64,000 nucleotides of DNA from Actinopolymorpha pittospori. Its GTDB lineage: Bacteria > Actinomycetota > Actinomycetes > Propionibacteriales > Actinopolymorphaceae. The notes under the pieces were generated by a model, which did no database searches, was not told the origin of the DNA, and saw only the letters and a list, made by a program, of their open reading frames with translations. Where the stretch lies: positions 10,498,591-10,562,590 of the forward strand of contig NZ_JADBEM010000001.1 of the NCBI RefSeq assembly GCF_014873875.1, read 5' to 3'. Below are positions 54,693 to 63,133 of this stretch, one piece after another; within the stretch, counting starts at the first letter, position 1; each line of letters begins with the position of its first letter. The position numbers and the translations under genes are program-made.

Positions 54693-56170
54693 GCGCTCGG
54701 TGTCCAGTTCTGCAACGGATCCCAGTCGGGGTAGGTGAGGTCCTCGCGGGAGACCTTCGTGCCGGCCGCGGTGAGCTTGCCGATCTCCTCCTCGAGGAAC
54801 GCGTCGAGTTTGCTGTCGAGGTCCTTGGCCAGCGGCGCGAACGGTTGGTTGCGGGTGATGGACAGCAGGGAGTTGTCGCCGTGGGAGAGTTCGGGTTTCC
54901 CGCTTCTCGCGGCCATGAGTTTCTGCACGCCGGGCGTGCCGTCGGTGGCCGGTGAGGGTGCCCGTCGGATGGACTCGTCGAACGCGGTGATGATGCCCTT
55001 CTCCGGTTCGGTCAGGTCCTTGGCGTCCCGCCAGACGCTCTCGACGGCGGTGAAGGTGCGGAACGTGTCGAAGTAGGCCTGTTGGAACTCCTGCGAGACG
55101 AGGAAGTCCATCAGCTTCCACGCCTCGTCGGGGTGCTTGGTCTTGGCCGACATCGACCACAGCGGCGCGAACGCCGAGCCCTGTCCGTAGTAGCCGCCGC
55201 GTCCGCTCCCCGGGACCGGGACGGTCGTGACTCCGAAGTCGAGGGAGGGGTTGAGCTTCTTGATCTCGTTGACGTTCCAGCCGCCACCGATGTAGAAGGC
55301 GCTCTTCTCCTTGGCGAACTCGGTGAACACCCGGGAGCCGTCCCAGCTCTCCCAGCCCGGCTGGTAGATCCTGGCGGCCTGCATCCGGCGGATCAGTTCG
55401 ACCTGCTCCACCAGGGACGGGTCGCTGAAGGCGACCTTGCCGGTGCGCAGGTCGATGCCCGAGCCGATCGAACCGGGCCCGGCCTGTGCCTGTAGGGCGT
55501 TGATGTCGGCTGGCCTGGCTCCCGACAGTGCCGCACCGTAGTACTTGCCTGCTCCCTTGGCGGTGATCTTGCGGGCGTAGGACTCGTACTCCTCCCTCGT
55601 CGCCGGCGGCTGGGAGTAGCCGCTGGCGGCCAGCAACGCCTTGTTGTAGACGAGGAACCCGCCGGAGGACCACTGTCCTGAGACCAGCGGCAGCGACATC
55701 AGCTTGCCGTCGCGGTGCAGCCCGGACGTGCGGGGGGCGAGCGCGTTGTCGGGGAAGCGGGACGCGATACCGCTGCTGGTGGCCTGCTCGTCGAGCGCGG
55801 CCGTCCAGCCGCGGCTCCAGAACCGGTCCAGCGCCTCGGGTCCCTGGCAGCGGAACACATCAGGTGGGTTGTTCTGCTGGAACATCAGCTCCACCGCGTT
55901 GAGCTGTTGGTCCGTGGGGTTCTCCAGCACGTCGACGGCGATCCCGGTCTTCGTGGTGAACGCGTTGAACTGCTGGCGGTAGAACTCCGACGCGCCGGAG
56001 GGGTCGGGCACGATCGCGACCTTCAGCCGGACCTTTCCCTTGGCCACGTCGGTCGTCGGGTTGGGGCTGCCGATGAGGCTGCACGACGAGATCGACGACG
56101 CGGCTCCCAGCGCGGCGCCCGCGCCCAGGCCGCGCAGGAGCGACCGACGAGAGATCACACGACGGTTCAC
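54689..56170 (-). CDS. sugar-binding lipoprotein, family 1
   Basis: 493 residues. Tat-like ISRRSLLRGLGAGAALG and lipobox SISSC. The ligand-binding body has ENPTDQQLNAVELMFQQ and LPLVSGQWSSGGFLVYNKAL. Receptor of the MalF/MalG-type importer. Its start is 41 bases past the end of the large secreted protein, which may release its ligand. Confidence 0.92.
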   Translation of the reverse strand: MNRRVISRRSLLRGLGAGAALGAASSISSCSLIGSPNPTTDVAKGKVRLKVAIVPDPSGASEFYRQQFNAFTTKTGIAVDVLENPTDQQLNAVELMFQQNNPPDVFRCQGPEALDRFWSRGWTAALDEQATSSGIASRFPDNALAPRTSGLHRDGKLMSLPLVSGQWSSGGFLVYNKALLAASGYSQPPATREEYESYARKITAKGAGKYYGAALSGARPADINALQAQAGPGSIGSGIDLRTGKVAFSDPSLVEQVELIRRMQAARIYQPGWESWDGSRVFTEFAKEKSAFYIGGGWNVNEIKKLNPSLDFGVTTVPVPGSGRGGYYGQGSAFAPLWSMSAKTKHPDEAWKLMDFLVSQEFQQAYFDTFRTFTAVESVWRDAKDLTEPEKGIITAFDESIRRAPSPATDGTPGVQKLMAARSGKPELSHGDNSLLSITRNQPFAPLAKDLDSKLDAFLEEEIGKLTAAGTKVSREDLTYPDWDPLQNWTPSA

Positions 56171-56210
56171 GGCTGTTCTCCTTGGGGGTATGGCATGGTG
56201 GGGGCGGCCC

Positions 56211-59200
56211 TCATGGGCCGACGTAGACGAACTGGGCCGCGCTGAGGCGGTGGAACTTCTCGTTGCGTACCTCGAGCCGGACGCTGCCGGACCTGCCCTG
56301 CTCGAAGCGGAAGCGGCCGAGCGGGCTCCAGCGGTTGGCGTTCTCCTGCTGGTTGACGATCACTTCGTCCGTCCCGCCGGCGTGGGTGATGACGTAGGCG
56401 GCGGCGGTGGTGGTGTCGGCGTTGCTCGGGTACCAGACCGAGACGTCGTACTCGCCCTCCTCGGGCAACTCCGGTGCCCAGGTGGCGCTGCCGCCGAGGA
56501 CCTCGGGGGCGCTGTAGCGCGACTGGACGCCGTTCCAGCCGGCGAGGCCGCTGCCCAGCCACTCTCCCGCCTCTTGGTAGCTGGGGTAGTAGGAGAAGTT
56601 GTTGACGATGATCCCGGCGTCGGACACCTTGATGTTGAGCGCCTTGGAGCCCGACCCCGTACCCGTCGACGTCACGCTGAACCGGTACTGGTTGCCTGGC
56701 ACCACCGAGGTGGAGGAGGTGGCCACGAAGGTGCGGGTCTGCTCGGATCGGGCCGGAAGTTCGACGGTGACCAGCGGTGTGTCAACGGTCCATCCGGCCG
56801 GGGGTGTGAGCCGAAGTTGTGCGCTGAGCGGGATCGGGCCCTGGTTGAGGACGGTGGCGACCAGGCTGGCCTGGTCGCCGGGTCGTGCGATCGATGTGGG
56901 CGCGCTCAGGCTGGTGACCTTGCGCGGCTGACGCACGAGGATCGAGGTCGCGTCGAGGTCGATGTGCCCGCCGGTCCAGGTGGCGGTCGCGGTCAGCGGG
57001 TGGTCGGCGAGGGCCGCGTCGGCGGGCACCGTGACGGAGAAGTCGAGGTCGGCGACGCCTCGCGCCGGGACCGTCGTGGTGGGTTGGTCGGAGTGGACGG
57101 TCCACCCCGAGGGTGCGGTGAGTGCGACCGTCAGGCCGGTGACGTCGGCGTCGGTGCCGTTGCGTACCCGTGCTGTCAAGCTCACCTTGTCGCCGGGTGT
57201 CGTGGTCGGTGAGCAGACGAGCTCCCCGCCCACCCCGTCGACGACACCGTTCACCGAGGACGGCAGCCGCAACGTCACCTCCGCCGTGGTGAGCGCGCCC
57301 GCGACGATCTGGTAGCGGAAGGTGTCGGTCAGGCCGTCCACGCCGATCGTCCACTCGTAGGGGAACGGTTTGGGCGGCGTCTCCTGGACGGGGCCGTCAC
57401 CGACGCGGTAGCGAAGCGTCGAGGGTTCCTCGGTGTCGAGGGAGACGTAGGCGTCGTAGCCGGAGCGGTCGGGCCGCACCAACAGCAGCCCGCTCGCCAG
57501 GCCGAAGTCGGTGCCGGGGTCGGTGTCCTCGAAGTGGTAGCTCGCGTCGCTTCGGTCCGCGCCGGGTACGCCGGTGTGCCAGGGCACGTCGATGTCGACG
57601 TCGCGGACGACCAGGGCCGCGATCCCCCTGGCCGGGACCGTGACGGTCGTGGTGGTGCCACGCAGCTTCCGCGGTCGGCCGACGCGGCCGGCGCGGACCG
57701 GGTGCACCGTGAGGCTGGCTCCCTTGTCGATGCCGGTGAGCGGCGAGGCGAACTCGACCGTGACCTGTTGGTCTTGTCGGCTCTCGTTGGTGAGGCTGAG
57801 GTAGAGCGAGGAGTTGCCGACGGCGGTGAACCAGTTGACGGCGGGGTTGTCGACGCCGATCAGGCCCTTCGGGAAGTACGGCCACACTCCGGTCTCGCCG
57901 TAGAACGTCCCGGGCGCGTGGCCGTAGACGGAGAACTTGAAGTACACGAAGTTCGACTCGAAGAGCCGCGGGAAGTCGATCTGCCCGCCGGAGCGGACGA
58001 ACTGCTCGCTGAGCAGGTAGTCGATGGCCAGGCCCAGCTGCGCCGGAGCGTGATGGAAGTAGATGCCGGTGATGCCGGGCGGCCCCTGAAGCGGATAGTC
58101 GGGCTTGAGCCGGTCCACGCTGAACTGCCGGTTGTAGTAGCCGGGATAGTTGGTGAACCGGCCCACCACCATGTTGTGGGCGACGTCGGCGATCAGGTCG
58201 TCGCCGGTGTGGTGCGCCAGCCGCAGCAGGAACGGAACCCAGCAGGGGTTGGAGACGAAGCCACCTCCCGCGGTCGGCTGGCTGCCACTGGTGCCGATCT
58301 TGAACGTCGTCAGCTGTTCGAACGTCGCGCCGCTCGTCGAGACGTACCACGCGGGGACCGTCTCGGTCACCGGCTCCTCGCGCGGGTAGTCGGGCAGGAC
58401 GCCGTTCGGCCAGTCGAACTGGGAGTCCGAGACCGGCGGGATCGGCACCGTCACCTCGATGTCGGGGACGGGCCGCACCTCGGTCTGGGTGATGAAGCGA
58501 CGCGCCTCCTTGTGGGCGCCGTCGAGGAAGCGCCGGTCGCCGGTGACCTCGAAGAGCACGAGCAGTTCGGTCCAGCCCTTGGAGTAGCTGTAGCCGAAGC
58601 TGTTGTCGGCGAGGTTGGTCGTGTAGGGGGTGTCGATGAGGTCCCTGATGTAGCGCAGGGCGGTGGTCTTCGCCTCGGCCAGGTAGGCGGGGTCCCCGGT
58701 GAGCAGGTAACCCGCGAGCGGGACGCTGACGGGTGTGCGTTCGAGGCCCTGCCGGTCCGCGAGCAACACGTCCATCGCGAGTTTGTGGATGCCGGCGTTC
58801 TGCCCCCGCGTCTGCAGGTACAACGGGACGAGGGTGGCGGCGTCGCCGGGCACCTTGCCGACCCGGTACTGCGTCGCGTCGCCGTAGACCGCCTTGCCCT
58901 TGATCGGGGTGTAGCCGATGCCCTTACGGGACAGCTGGTACTCGATCAGGTGGCGGGCGCGGGCCTGGTACAGGTCGTGCTCGGGCGTGGGTGGCGAGGT
59001 GAGGTTGTACGCCGCGAGCAGCACACCGGACACGGCGGTGCGCACACACTGGTCGTTCTCGACGTCGGCGAAGCCCTTCGCGCGGTTCCACCAGCCGGAG
59101 AAGGAGGGTACGAAGTCGGTGGAGTCGTCGCGGTCGGGCTCGATCGACACGAGATCGGTGATGTTGTGGATGGTGTCGGTGAGTGAGTTGTCGTAGACGT

Positions 59201-60218
59201 TCTCGCGGTAGGCGGTGTAGTCGTACTCCCTACGGCACATGTCCTCATAGGCCGCGGTCAACTCCGTCGGCAGTGCGCACAGGCCGAAGGCGTATCCGCG
59301 TTTCTCGCCGGCCCGCATCGCCGAGCGCAGGCCGAACTGTGGGGCGTACACGGCCGTCGTCACACCGTCGGTGTCGTTGCGCAGGCTCATCCCGAACGGC
59401 TGCTTGTCCGAGGCCAGGGCCCGCTCGTGCTCGAAGGCAATCACCTCGGCCGGGATGTAGACACCGGTCGTCACGCTGGTCCGGGCGACCTCGCGCTGCA
59501 CGAGCGCCATCGGGGCGAACAGCTCCCATGCCGACAGGGCGGCGGCGCTGCCGATGACACGCGCGTGTTGGAGGGCGCCGCACAGCACCTCCTCGACGTC
59601 GGAGTCGGTCAGGGCGTCGAACGCCTGGTAGCCGACGACGTAGTGGGTGGACTCCTTGGCGGTCAGGGTCCACTGCAACTCCGGGTTGTCGCCGTCCAGG
59701 GTCCAGCGGAGGACGAGGTCGAAGGCGTCGTCACCGGCTCGTAGCTCGACGGTTCGGGTGCCGACCTGGGTCAGGGAGTCGAACGCGATCCAGTGCGGCT
59801 CCATCGGACCGTAGTAGTAGAAGGGGCCGCCCGGGAACGCGCCGGTGAAGACCACCCACTGCTCGTCGAAGCGGTGGTCGGGATCGGTGACGGCGAGCCA
59901 GGTCCCGTCGGACGTCCTCACCTCCAGGTCGCGGACGTAGGTGCGCCCGCCGTCCCACTCGGCCTCGTGGAAGGTGACGCGGTGGCGACTGCCGGTCAGC
60001 CGAGCCACCTGGCGCAGCCGCAGGTTCGGTTTGTCGATCCTGCGCAGGGCGTCCGGCAGCCGCGCGGTGGAGGCAGCGGACGCGCCGCCGCGAGGGAGCG
60101 GCTCGGCCCTCGCGGCCGCGGGTCGAGCCCCCACGACCGGTGGCAGGACAGCGGCCGACAGGAGCAGCCCGATCGCGGCCCGCCGGCTCAGTCGACCCGT
60201 CGAATGTGACATCCACAT
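56211..60218 (-). CDS. large secreted multidomain protein with golvesin-like C-terminus
   Basis: About 1335 residues from ATG 60218 (ATG 60212 and 60236 are alternatives). Tat signal LSRRAAIGLLLSAAVLPP. An N-terminal beta region precedes an all-helical toroid (about residues 380-680; SYSKGWTELLVLFEVTGDRR), then beta domains, two NEW3-like Ig domains (GDKVSLTARVRNGTDADVTG and GDQASLVATVLNQGP) and a golvesin-type carbohydrate-binding end (GEYDVSVWYPSNADTTTAAA, later NRWSPLGRFRFEQG). It probably cleaves a plant or microbial polysaccharide at the surface; I do not recognise the catalytic family. Confidence 0.75.
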   Translation of the reverse strand: MWMSHSTGRLSRRAAIGLLLSAAVLPPVVGARPAAARAEPLPRGGASAASTARLPDALRRIDKPNLRLRQVARLTGSRHRVTFHEAEWDGGRTYVRDLEVRTSDGTWLAVTDPDHRFDEQWVVFTGAFPGGPFYYYGPMEPHWIAFDSLTQVGTRTVELRAGDDAFDLVLRWTLDGDNPELQWTLTAKESTHYVVGYQAFDALTDSDVEEVLCGALQHARVIGSAAALSAWELFAPMALVQREVARTSVTTGVYIPAEVIAFEHERALASDKQPFGMSLRNDTDGVTTAVYAPQFGLRSAMRAGEKRGYAFGLCALPTELTAAYEDMCRREYDYTAYRENVYDNSLTDTIHNITDLVSIEPDRDDSTDFVPSFSGWWNRAKGFADVENDQCVRTAVSGVLLAAYNLTSPPTPEHDLYQARARHLIEYQLSRKGIGYTPIKGKAVYGDATQYRVGKVPGDAATLVPLYLQTRGQNAGIHKLAMDVLLADRQGLERTPVSVPLAGYLLTGDPAYLAEAKTTALRYIRDLIDTPYTTNLADNSFGYSYSKGWTELLVLFEVTGDRRFLDGAHKEARRFITQTEVRPVPDIEVTVPIPPVSDSQFDWPNGVLPDYPREEPVTETVPAWYVSTSGATFEQLTTFKIGTSGSQPTAGGGFVSNPCWVPFLLRLAHHTGDDLIADVAHNMVVGRFTNYPGYYNRQFSVDRLKPDYPLQGPPGITGIYFHHAPAQLGLAIDYLLSEQFVRSGGQIDFPRLFESNFVYFKFSVYGHAPGTFYGETGVWPYFPKGLIGVDNPAVNWFTAVGNSSLYLSLTNESRQDQQVTVEFASPLTGIDKGASLTVHPVRAGRVGRPRKLRGTTTTVTVPARGIAALVVRDVDIDVPWHTGVPGADRSDASYHFEDTDPGTDFGLASGLLLVRPDRSGYDAYVSLDTEEPSTLRYRVGDGPVQETPPKPFPYEWTIGVDGLTDTFRYQIVAGALTTAEVTLRLPSSVNGVVDGVGGELVCSPTTTPGDKVSLTARVRNGTDADVTGLTVALTAPSGWTVHSDQPTTTVPARGVADLDFSVTVPADAALADHPLTATATWTGGHIDLDATSILVRQPRKVTSLSAPTSIARPGDQASLVATVLNQGPIPLSAQLRLTPPAGWTVDTPLVTVELPARSEQTRTFVATSSTSVVPGNQYRFSVTSTGTGSGSKALNIKVSDAGIIVNNFSYYPSYQEAGEWLGSGLAGWNGVQSRYSAPEVLGGSATWAPELPEEGEYDVSVWYPSNADTTTAAAYVITHAGGTDEVIVNQQENANRWSPLGRFRFEQGRSGSVRLEVRNEKFHRLSAAQFVYVGP

Positions 60219-60453
60219 AACCGACTCGTCATCCATTTTTGAGATGGAACATCGACGACACGCATTCGTCAAGCAGATGATCAGCCGATCGTCCCGGTGG
60301 TCCGCTTCCGGCCAGCACGTGCCGTCGGCCCTGCGCACGGGAGTTCACATCGCGACGGTCCGGGCGCTCGCGGGCAAGGACGGCCAGGCGTCCGCTTGCA
60401 CGGACGGGTCCGGGAGGACAGGCTGGGCGGGCCATCGCAGACCGGAGGTCGAC
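60219..60453. promoter_or_regulatory. divergent promoter region with TCCAT-N7-ATGGA
   Basis: Separates the large secreted protein and the GH51 gene. An inverted repeat TCCAT-N7-ATGGA lies at 60232-60248, inside an AT-rich run. Open frame upstream of the GH51 start looks non-coding. Confidence 0.5.
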
Positions 60454-62244
60454 TTGCCGCCGTTCCCCGCGACCATCGAGATCGACCGCTCCACCGAGAC
60501 CGGTCGCATCGACGCCAACATCTACGGGCACTTCCTCGAGTCCTCGTTCTTCGGCAACATCGAGGGCGGCGTCTTCGACGAAGGATCCTCGCTGTCGATC
60601 GACAGTCGGGACGCGCGCGCGGGTCTGCGCAAGGACGTCCTGACGCTGTGCCAGGACCTCGGGGTCCCGGTCGTGCGCTGGCCGGGCGGCAACTTCACCT
60701 CGCCGTACCACTGGGAGGACGGCGTCGGCCCCCGCGACGCTCGTCCGAGCCGGCTGGAACTCGCCTGGGGTGGTGTGGAGACGAACCGGTTCGGCACCGA
60801 CGAGTTCCTCGCCTGGTGCGCGGAGGTCGGCGCCGAGCCCTATCTCGTGCACAGTTGCCGCGACGTGGACGAGGCGGTGCGCTGGGTGGAGTACGTCAAC
60901 TCCCCCGCGGAGACGGCCTACACCAGGCAGCGCGCGCGGAACGGCCACCCGGACCCCTACGGCGTGAGGTACTGGGGCATCGGCAACGAGGTCTATGGCC
61001 CCTGGCAGCTGGGCTACCGGTCGGCGCCGGAGTACGCCGCGGCCGCGCGCGAGCACGCGAGGTTCATGCGACTGGTCGACCCGTCCCTCAAGCTCGTCGC
61101 CGTCGGAATCCCCTGGCGGCAGGAGGAGTGGACCCGACCACTACTCGAACAGGCCGGGCGACTCCTCGACTACGTCTCCTTGCACCTCTACGGCGCGAGC
61201 ACCCACCTGTCCGCCGCGGCCGACGGCAGCAGCGGCGACGACTACGACGACTACGACGCGGTTGTCGCCCAGCCGCTGTACTTCGAGCAGCAGATCAACG
61301 ACTACGCCCACCTGGTCGCCGACCTCGCCGCCGACGCGGGCCTGGAGCGGCCGCTCGCGCTCGCCCTGGACGAGTGGAACATCCGCCACCTGGAGCCAAC
61401 CGGCTGGCCCGAGCCCCAACCGGGCGAAGACGGAGGCTTCGCGCCGCGCGAGCTTTCGGCGCCCGACGCCGAGGCGGGCTCGCTGCGGGTCAACCGTTGG
61501 AGCCCGCGCACCCTCGCGGACGCGTTGTTCTATGCGGGTGTCTTCCATGGCCTGCATCGAGCCGCCGGGCTGGCCGTGGCGCCGACGATGGCCAACACGG
61601 TCAACCTGGTCAACGCCAACGGCCTCGTGGTGGCGCGACCGACCGGCGCGACGCGGTCCGCGTCCTACCACGTCTGGGACCTGTACCAGAACCACACGGG
61701 ACCGATCGCGGTCGCCGCCAGGGTCGAGGGACCGGCCGTCTCCGCGCAGGTACGCCAGGGCGACAACCGCACGCCGGGTGGCGGATTCCAGACCCGTCCC
61801 GGCGTCGTCCCCTACCTGGACGTCAGCGCGACGCTCACCGAGGACCGGCGTTCCCTGCGGCTCGCGGTGATCAACCGGCACCGGTCGGCACCCGTGCGCG
61901 CCACGATCGTGCTGGACGGCCGGACGCAGAACCTGCCGCGCCGTGCGGGTGTGCACGACCTCGGGGTAGGGGTGGACGACGTACTCGCGACGAACCGGAT
62001 CGGCGAGCCCGACCGGGTCGCGCTGGTCGACCGCGGCGAGATCGAGGTTCCCGCCGGGGACTACGACTTCCCGCCGCACTCGGTCACCGTGTTGTCGTTC
62101 ACCCTGGCGCCCCGACCGCAACGCCCGGTTGACGTCAGAGTGCGCAGCAGCGCACCGGCAGCCCGGCCACGCCGACCTTGGCGTGGAACACCGAGCCGGC
62201 CACGGGCTGCTCGTCGTCGGGGAGGTTCTCCCGCGACGTCGTGA
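60454..62244 (+). CDS. GH51 alpha-L-arabinofuranosidase
   Basis: About 596 residues from TTG 60454, chosen because GGAGGT lies four bases upstream and the product then starts MPPFPATIEIDRS, as the family does. Catalytic acid/base Glu in WGIGNEVYG and nucleophile Glu in LALDEWN; the beta-sandwich domain follows. No signal peptide, so cytoplasmic release of arabinose from imported oligosaccharides. The last roughly 35 codons read through the convergent lactonase gene and are unlike the family, so the natural end was probably near 62110. Confidence 0.9.
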   Translation: MPPFPATIEIDRSTETGRIDANIYGHFLESSFFGNIEGGVFDEGSSLSIDSRDARAGLRKDVLTLCQDLGVPVVRWPGGNFTSPYHWEDGVGPRDARPSRLELAWGGVETNRFGTDEFLAWCAEVGAEPYLVHSCRDVDEAVRWVEYVNSPAETAYTRQRARNGHPDPYGVRYWGIGNEVYGPWQLGYRSAPEYAAAAREHARFMRLVDPSLKLVAVGIPWRQEEWTRPLLEQAGRLLDYVSLHLYGASTHLSAAADGSSGDDYDDYDAVVAQPLYFEQQINDYAHLVADLAADAGLERPLALALDEWNIRHLEPTGWPEPQPGEDGGFAPRELSAPDAEAGSLRVNRWSPRTLADALFYAGVFHGLHRAAGLAVAPTMANTVNLVNANGLVVARPTGATRSASYHVWDLYQNHTGPIAVAARVEGPAVSAQVRQGDNRTPGGGFQTRPGVVPYLDVSATLTEDRRSLRLAVINRHRSAPVRATIVLDGRTQNLPRRAGVHDLGVGVDDVLATNRIGEPDRVALVDRGEIEVPAGDYDFPPHSVTVLSFTLAPRPQRPVDVRVRSSAPAARPRRPWRGTPSRPRAARRRGGSPATS

Positions 62245-62992
62245 TGTAGAGGGTGCTCAGGTCCTCCCCGCCGAAGGTGCAGGAGGTCACCTTGGTCGCG
62301 GGCAGGGTGATGACGTCGGCGAGGTTTCCCTCGGAGTCGTAGTGGTAGACGGCCGAGCCGCCGTAGAGCGCGACCCAGACGCCGCCCTGCGCGTCGACGG
62401 TGAGCCCGTCGGGGTTGCCGACCCCTTCGGCGATCTTGACGAACGGGCGGCGGTCGACCAGTTCGGTTCCGTCGACGTCGAAGACGTCCACTCGCCTCGT
62501 GCGTGAGTCGACGTAGTACATCCGTGATCCGTCGGCGGTGAAGCCGAGGCCGTTGGAGATCGTCACGCCGCCGAAGAGCCGCTCGGTGGAGCCGTCGAGC
62601 CCCAGCCGCCACACCTCACCGGCCCCTTCCACGCGGTCATAGGACAGCGAGCCGCACAGGAGCGCGCCGGAGGGATCACAGCCGCCCTCGTTGAAGCGCC
62701 GCCGCTCGGCGCTCTCCCACAGGTCCGGGGTCGACCACTCGGGGCCGTCGGGCCCCCACACCGAGAAGCCGCGCTCGGTCGCCACCACGAAGCCGGCGCC
62801 CACGCGGGGGCGGACCATGGCCGCGACCGGGGAACCGACGTGGAGCCGGGTGACCTTTCCGCTCCCAGCGTCGAGGGACAGGATGTCTCCGGCGAGCATG
62901 TCGACCCACTTCAGGCCGCCCCAACCGGCGAACCAGACGGCTCCTTCGCCGTGGTAGGCGACCGGATCGGTGAGTTGCTGGGCCAGGGGCAT
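62135..62992 (-). CDS. SMP-30/gluconolactonase family lactonase
   Basis: 285 residues from ATG 62992 (GAGGAGA ribosome site). Beta-propeller motifs: YHGEGAVWFAG (metal Glu), SNGLGFTADGSRMYYVDS (metal Asn/Asp) and VGNPDGLTVDAQGGVWVAL. It opens a sugar lactone to the acid that the dehydratases could use. Convergent overlap of 110 bases with GH51. Divergent from the isomerase gene across shared operators. Confidence 0.88.
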   Translation of the reverse strand: MPLAQQLTDPVAYHGEGAVWFAGWGGLKWVDMLAGDILSLDAGSGKVTRLHVGSPVAAMVRPRVGAGFVVATERGFSVWGPDGPEWSTPDLWESAERRRFNEGGCDPSGALLCGSLSYDRVEGAGEVWRLGLDGSTERLFGGVTISNGLGFTADGSRMYYVDSRTRRVDVFDVDGTELVDRRPFVKIAEGVGNPDGLTVDAQGGVWVALYGGSAVYHYDSEGNLADVITLPATKVTSCTFGGEDLSTLYITTSRENLPDDEQPVAGSVFHAKVGVAGLPVRCCAL

Positions 62993-63029
62993 GTCGTCTC
63001 CTCGACTGTCGGTTCTCCTCGATCTCACC

Positions 63030-63070
63030 TGATGTTACAATAACAACATCATATGTTCTTTATGCAACAT
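63030..63070. promoter_or_regulatory. four alternating half-sites TGATGTT/AACATCA
   Basis: TGATGTT and AACATCA form a perfect seven-base inverted repeat with eight-base spacer (63030-63051). The second half also pairs with ATGTT at 63053-63057, and this with AACAT at 63066-63070. It lies in a markedly AT-rich divergent interval, a multi-site operator for both the lactonase and the isomerase genes. Confidence 0.7.
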
Positions 63071-63133
63071 AGAGTGTGGTGATAGCGACATCATGGTCCA
63101 TTCCTGCTGGCCCACGAAGGAGCGCTCATCCCG

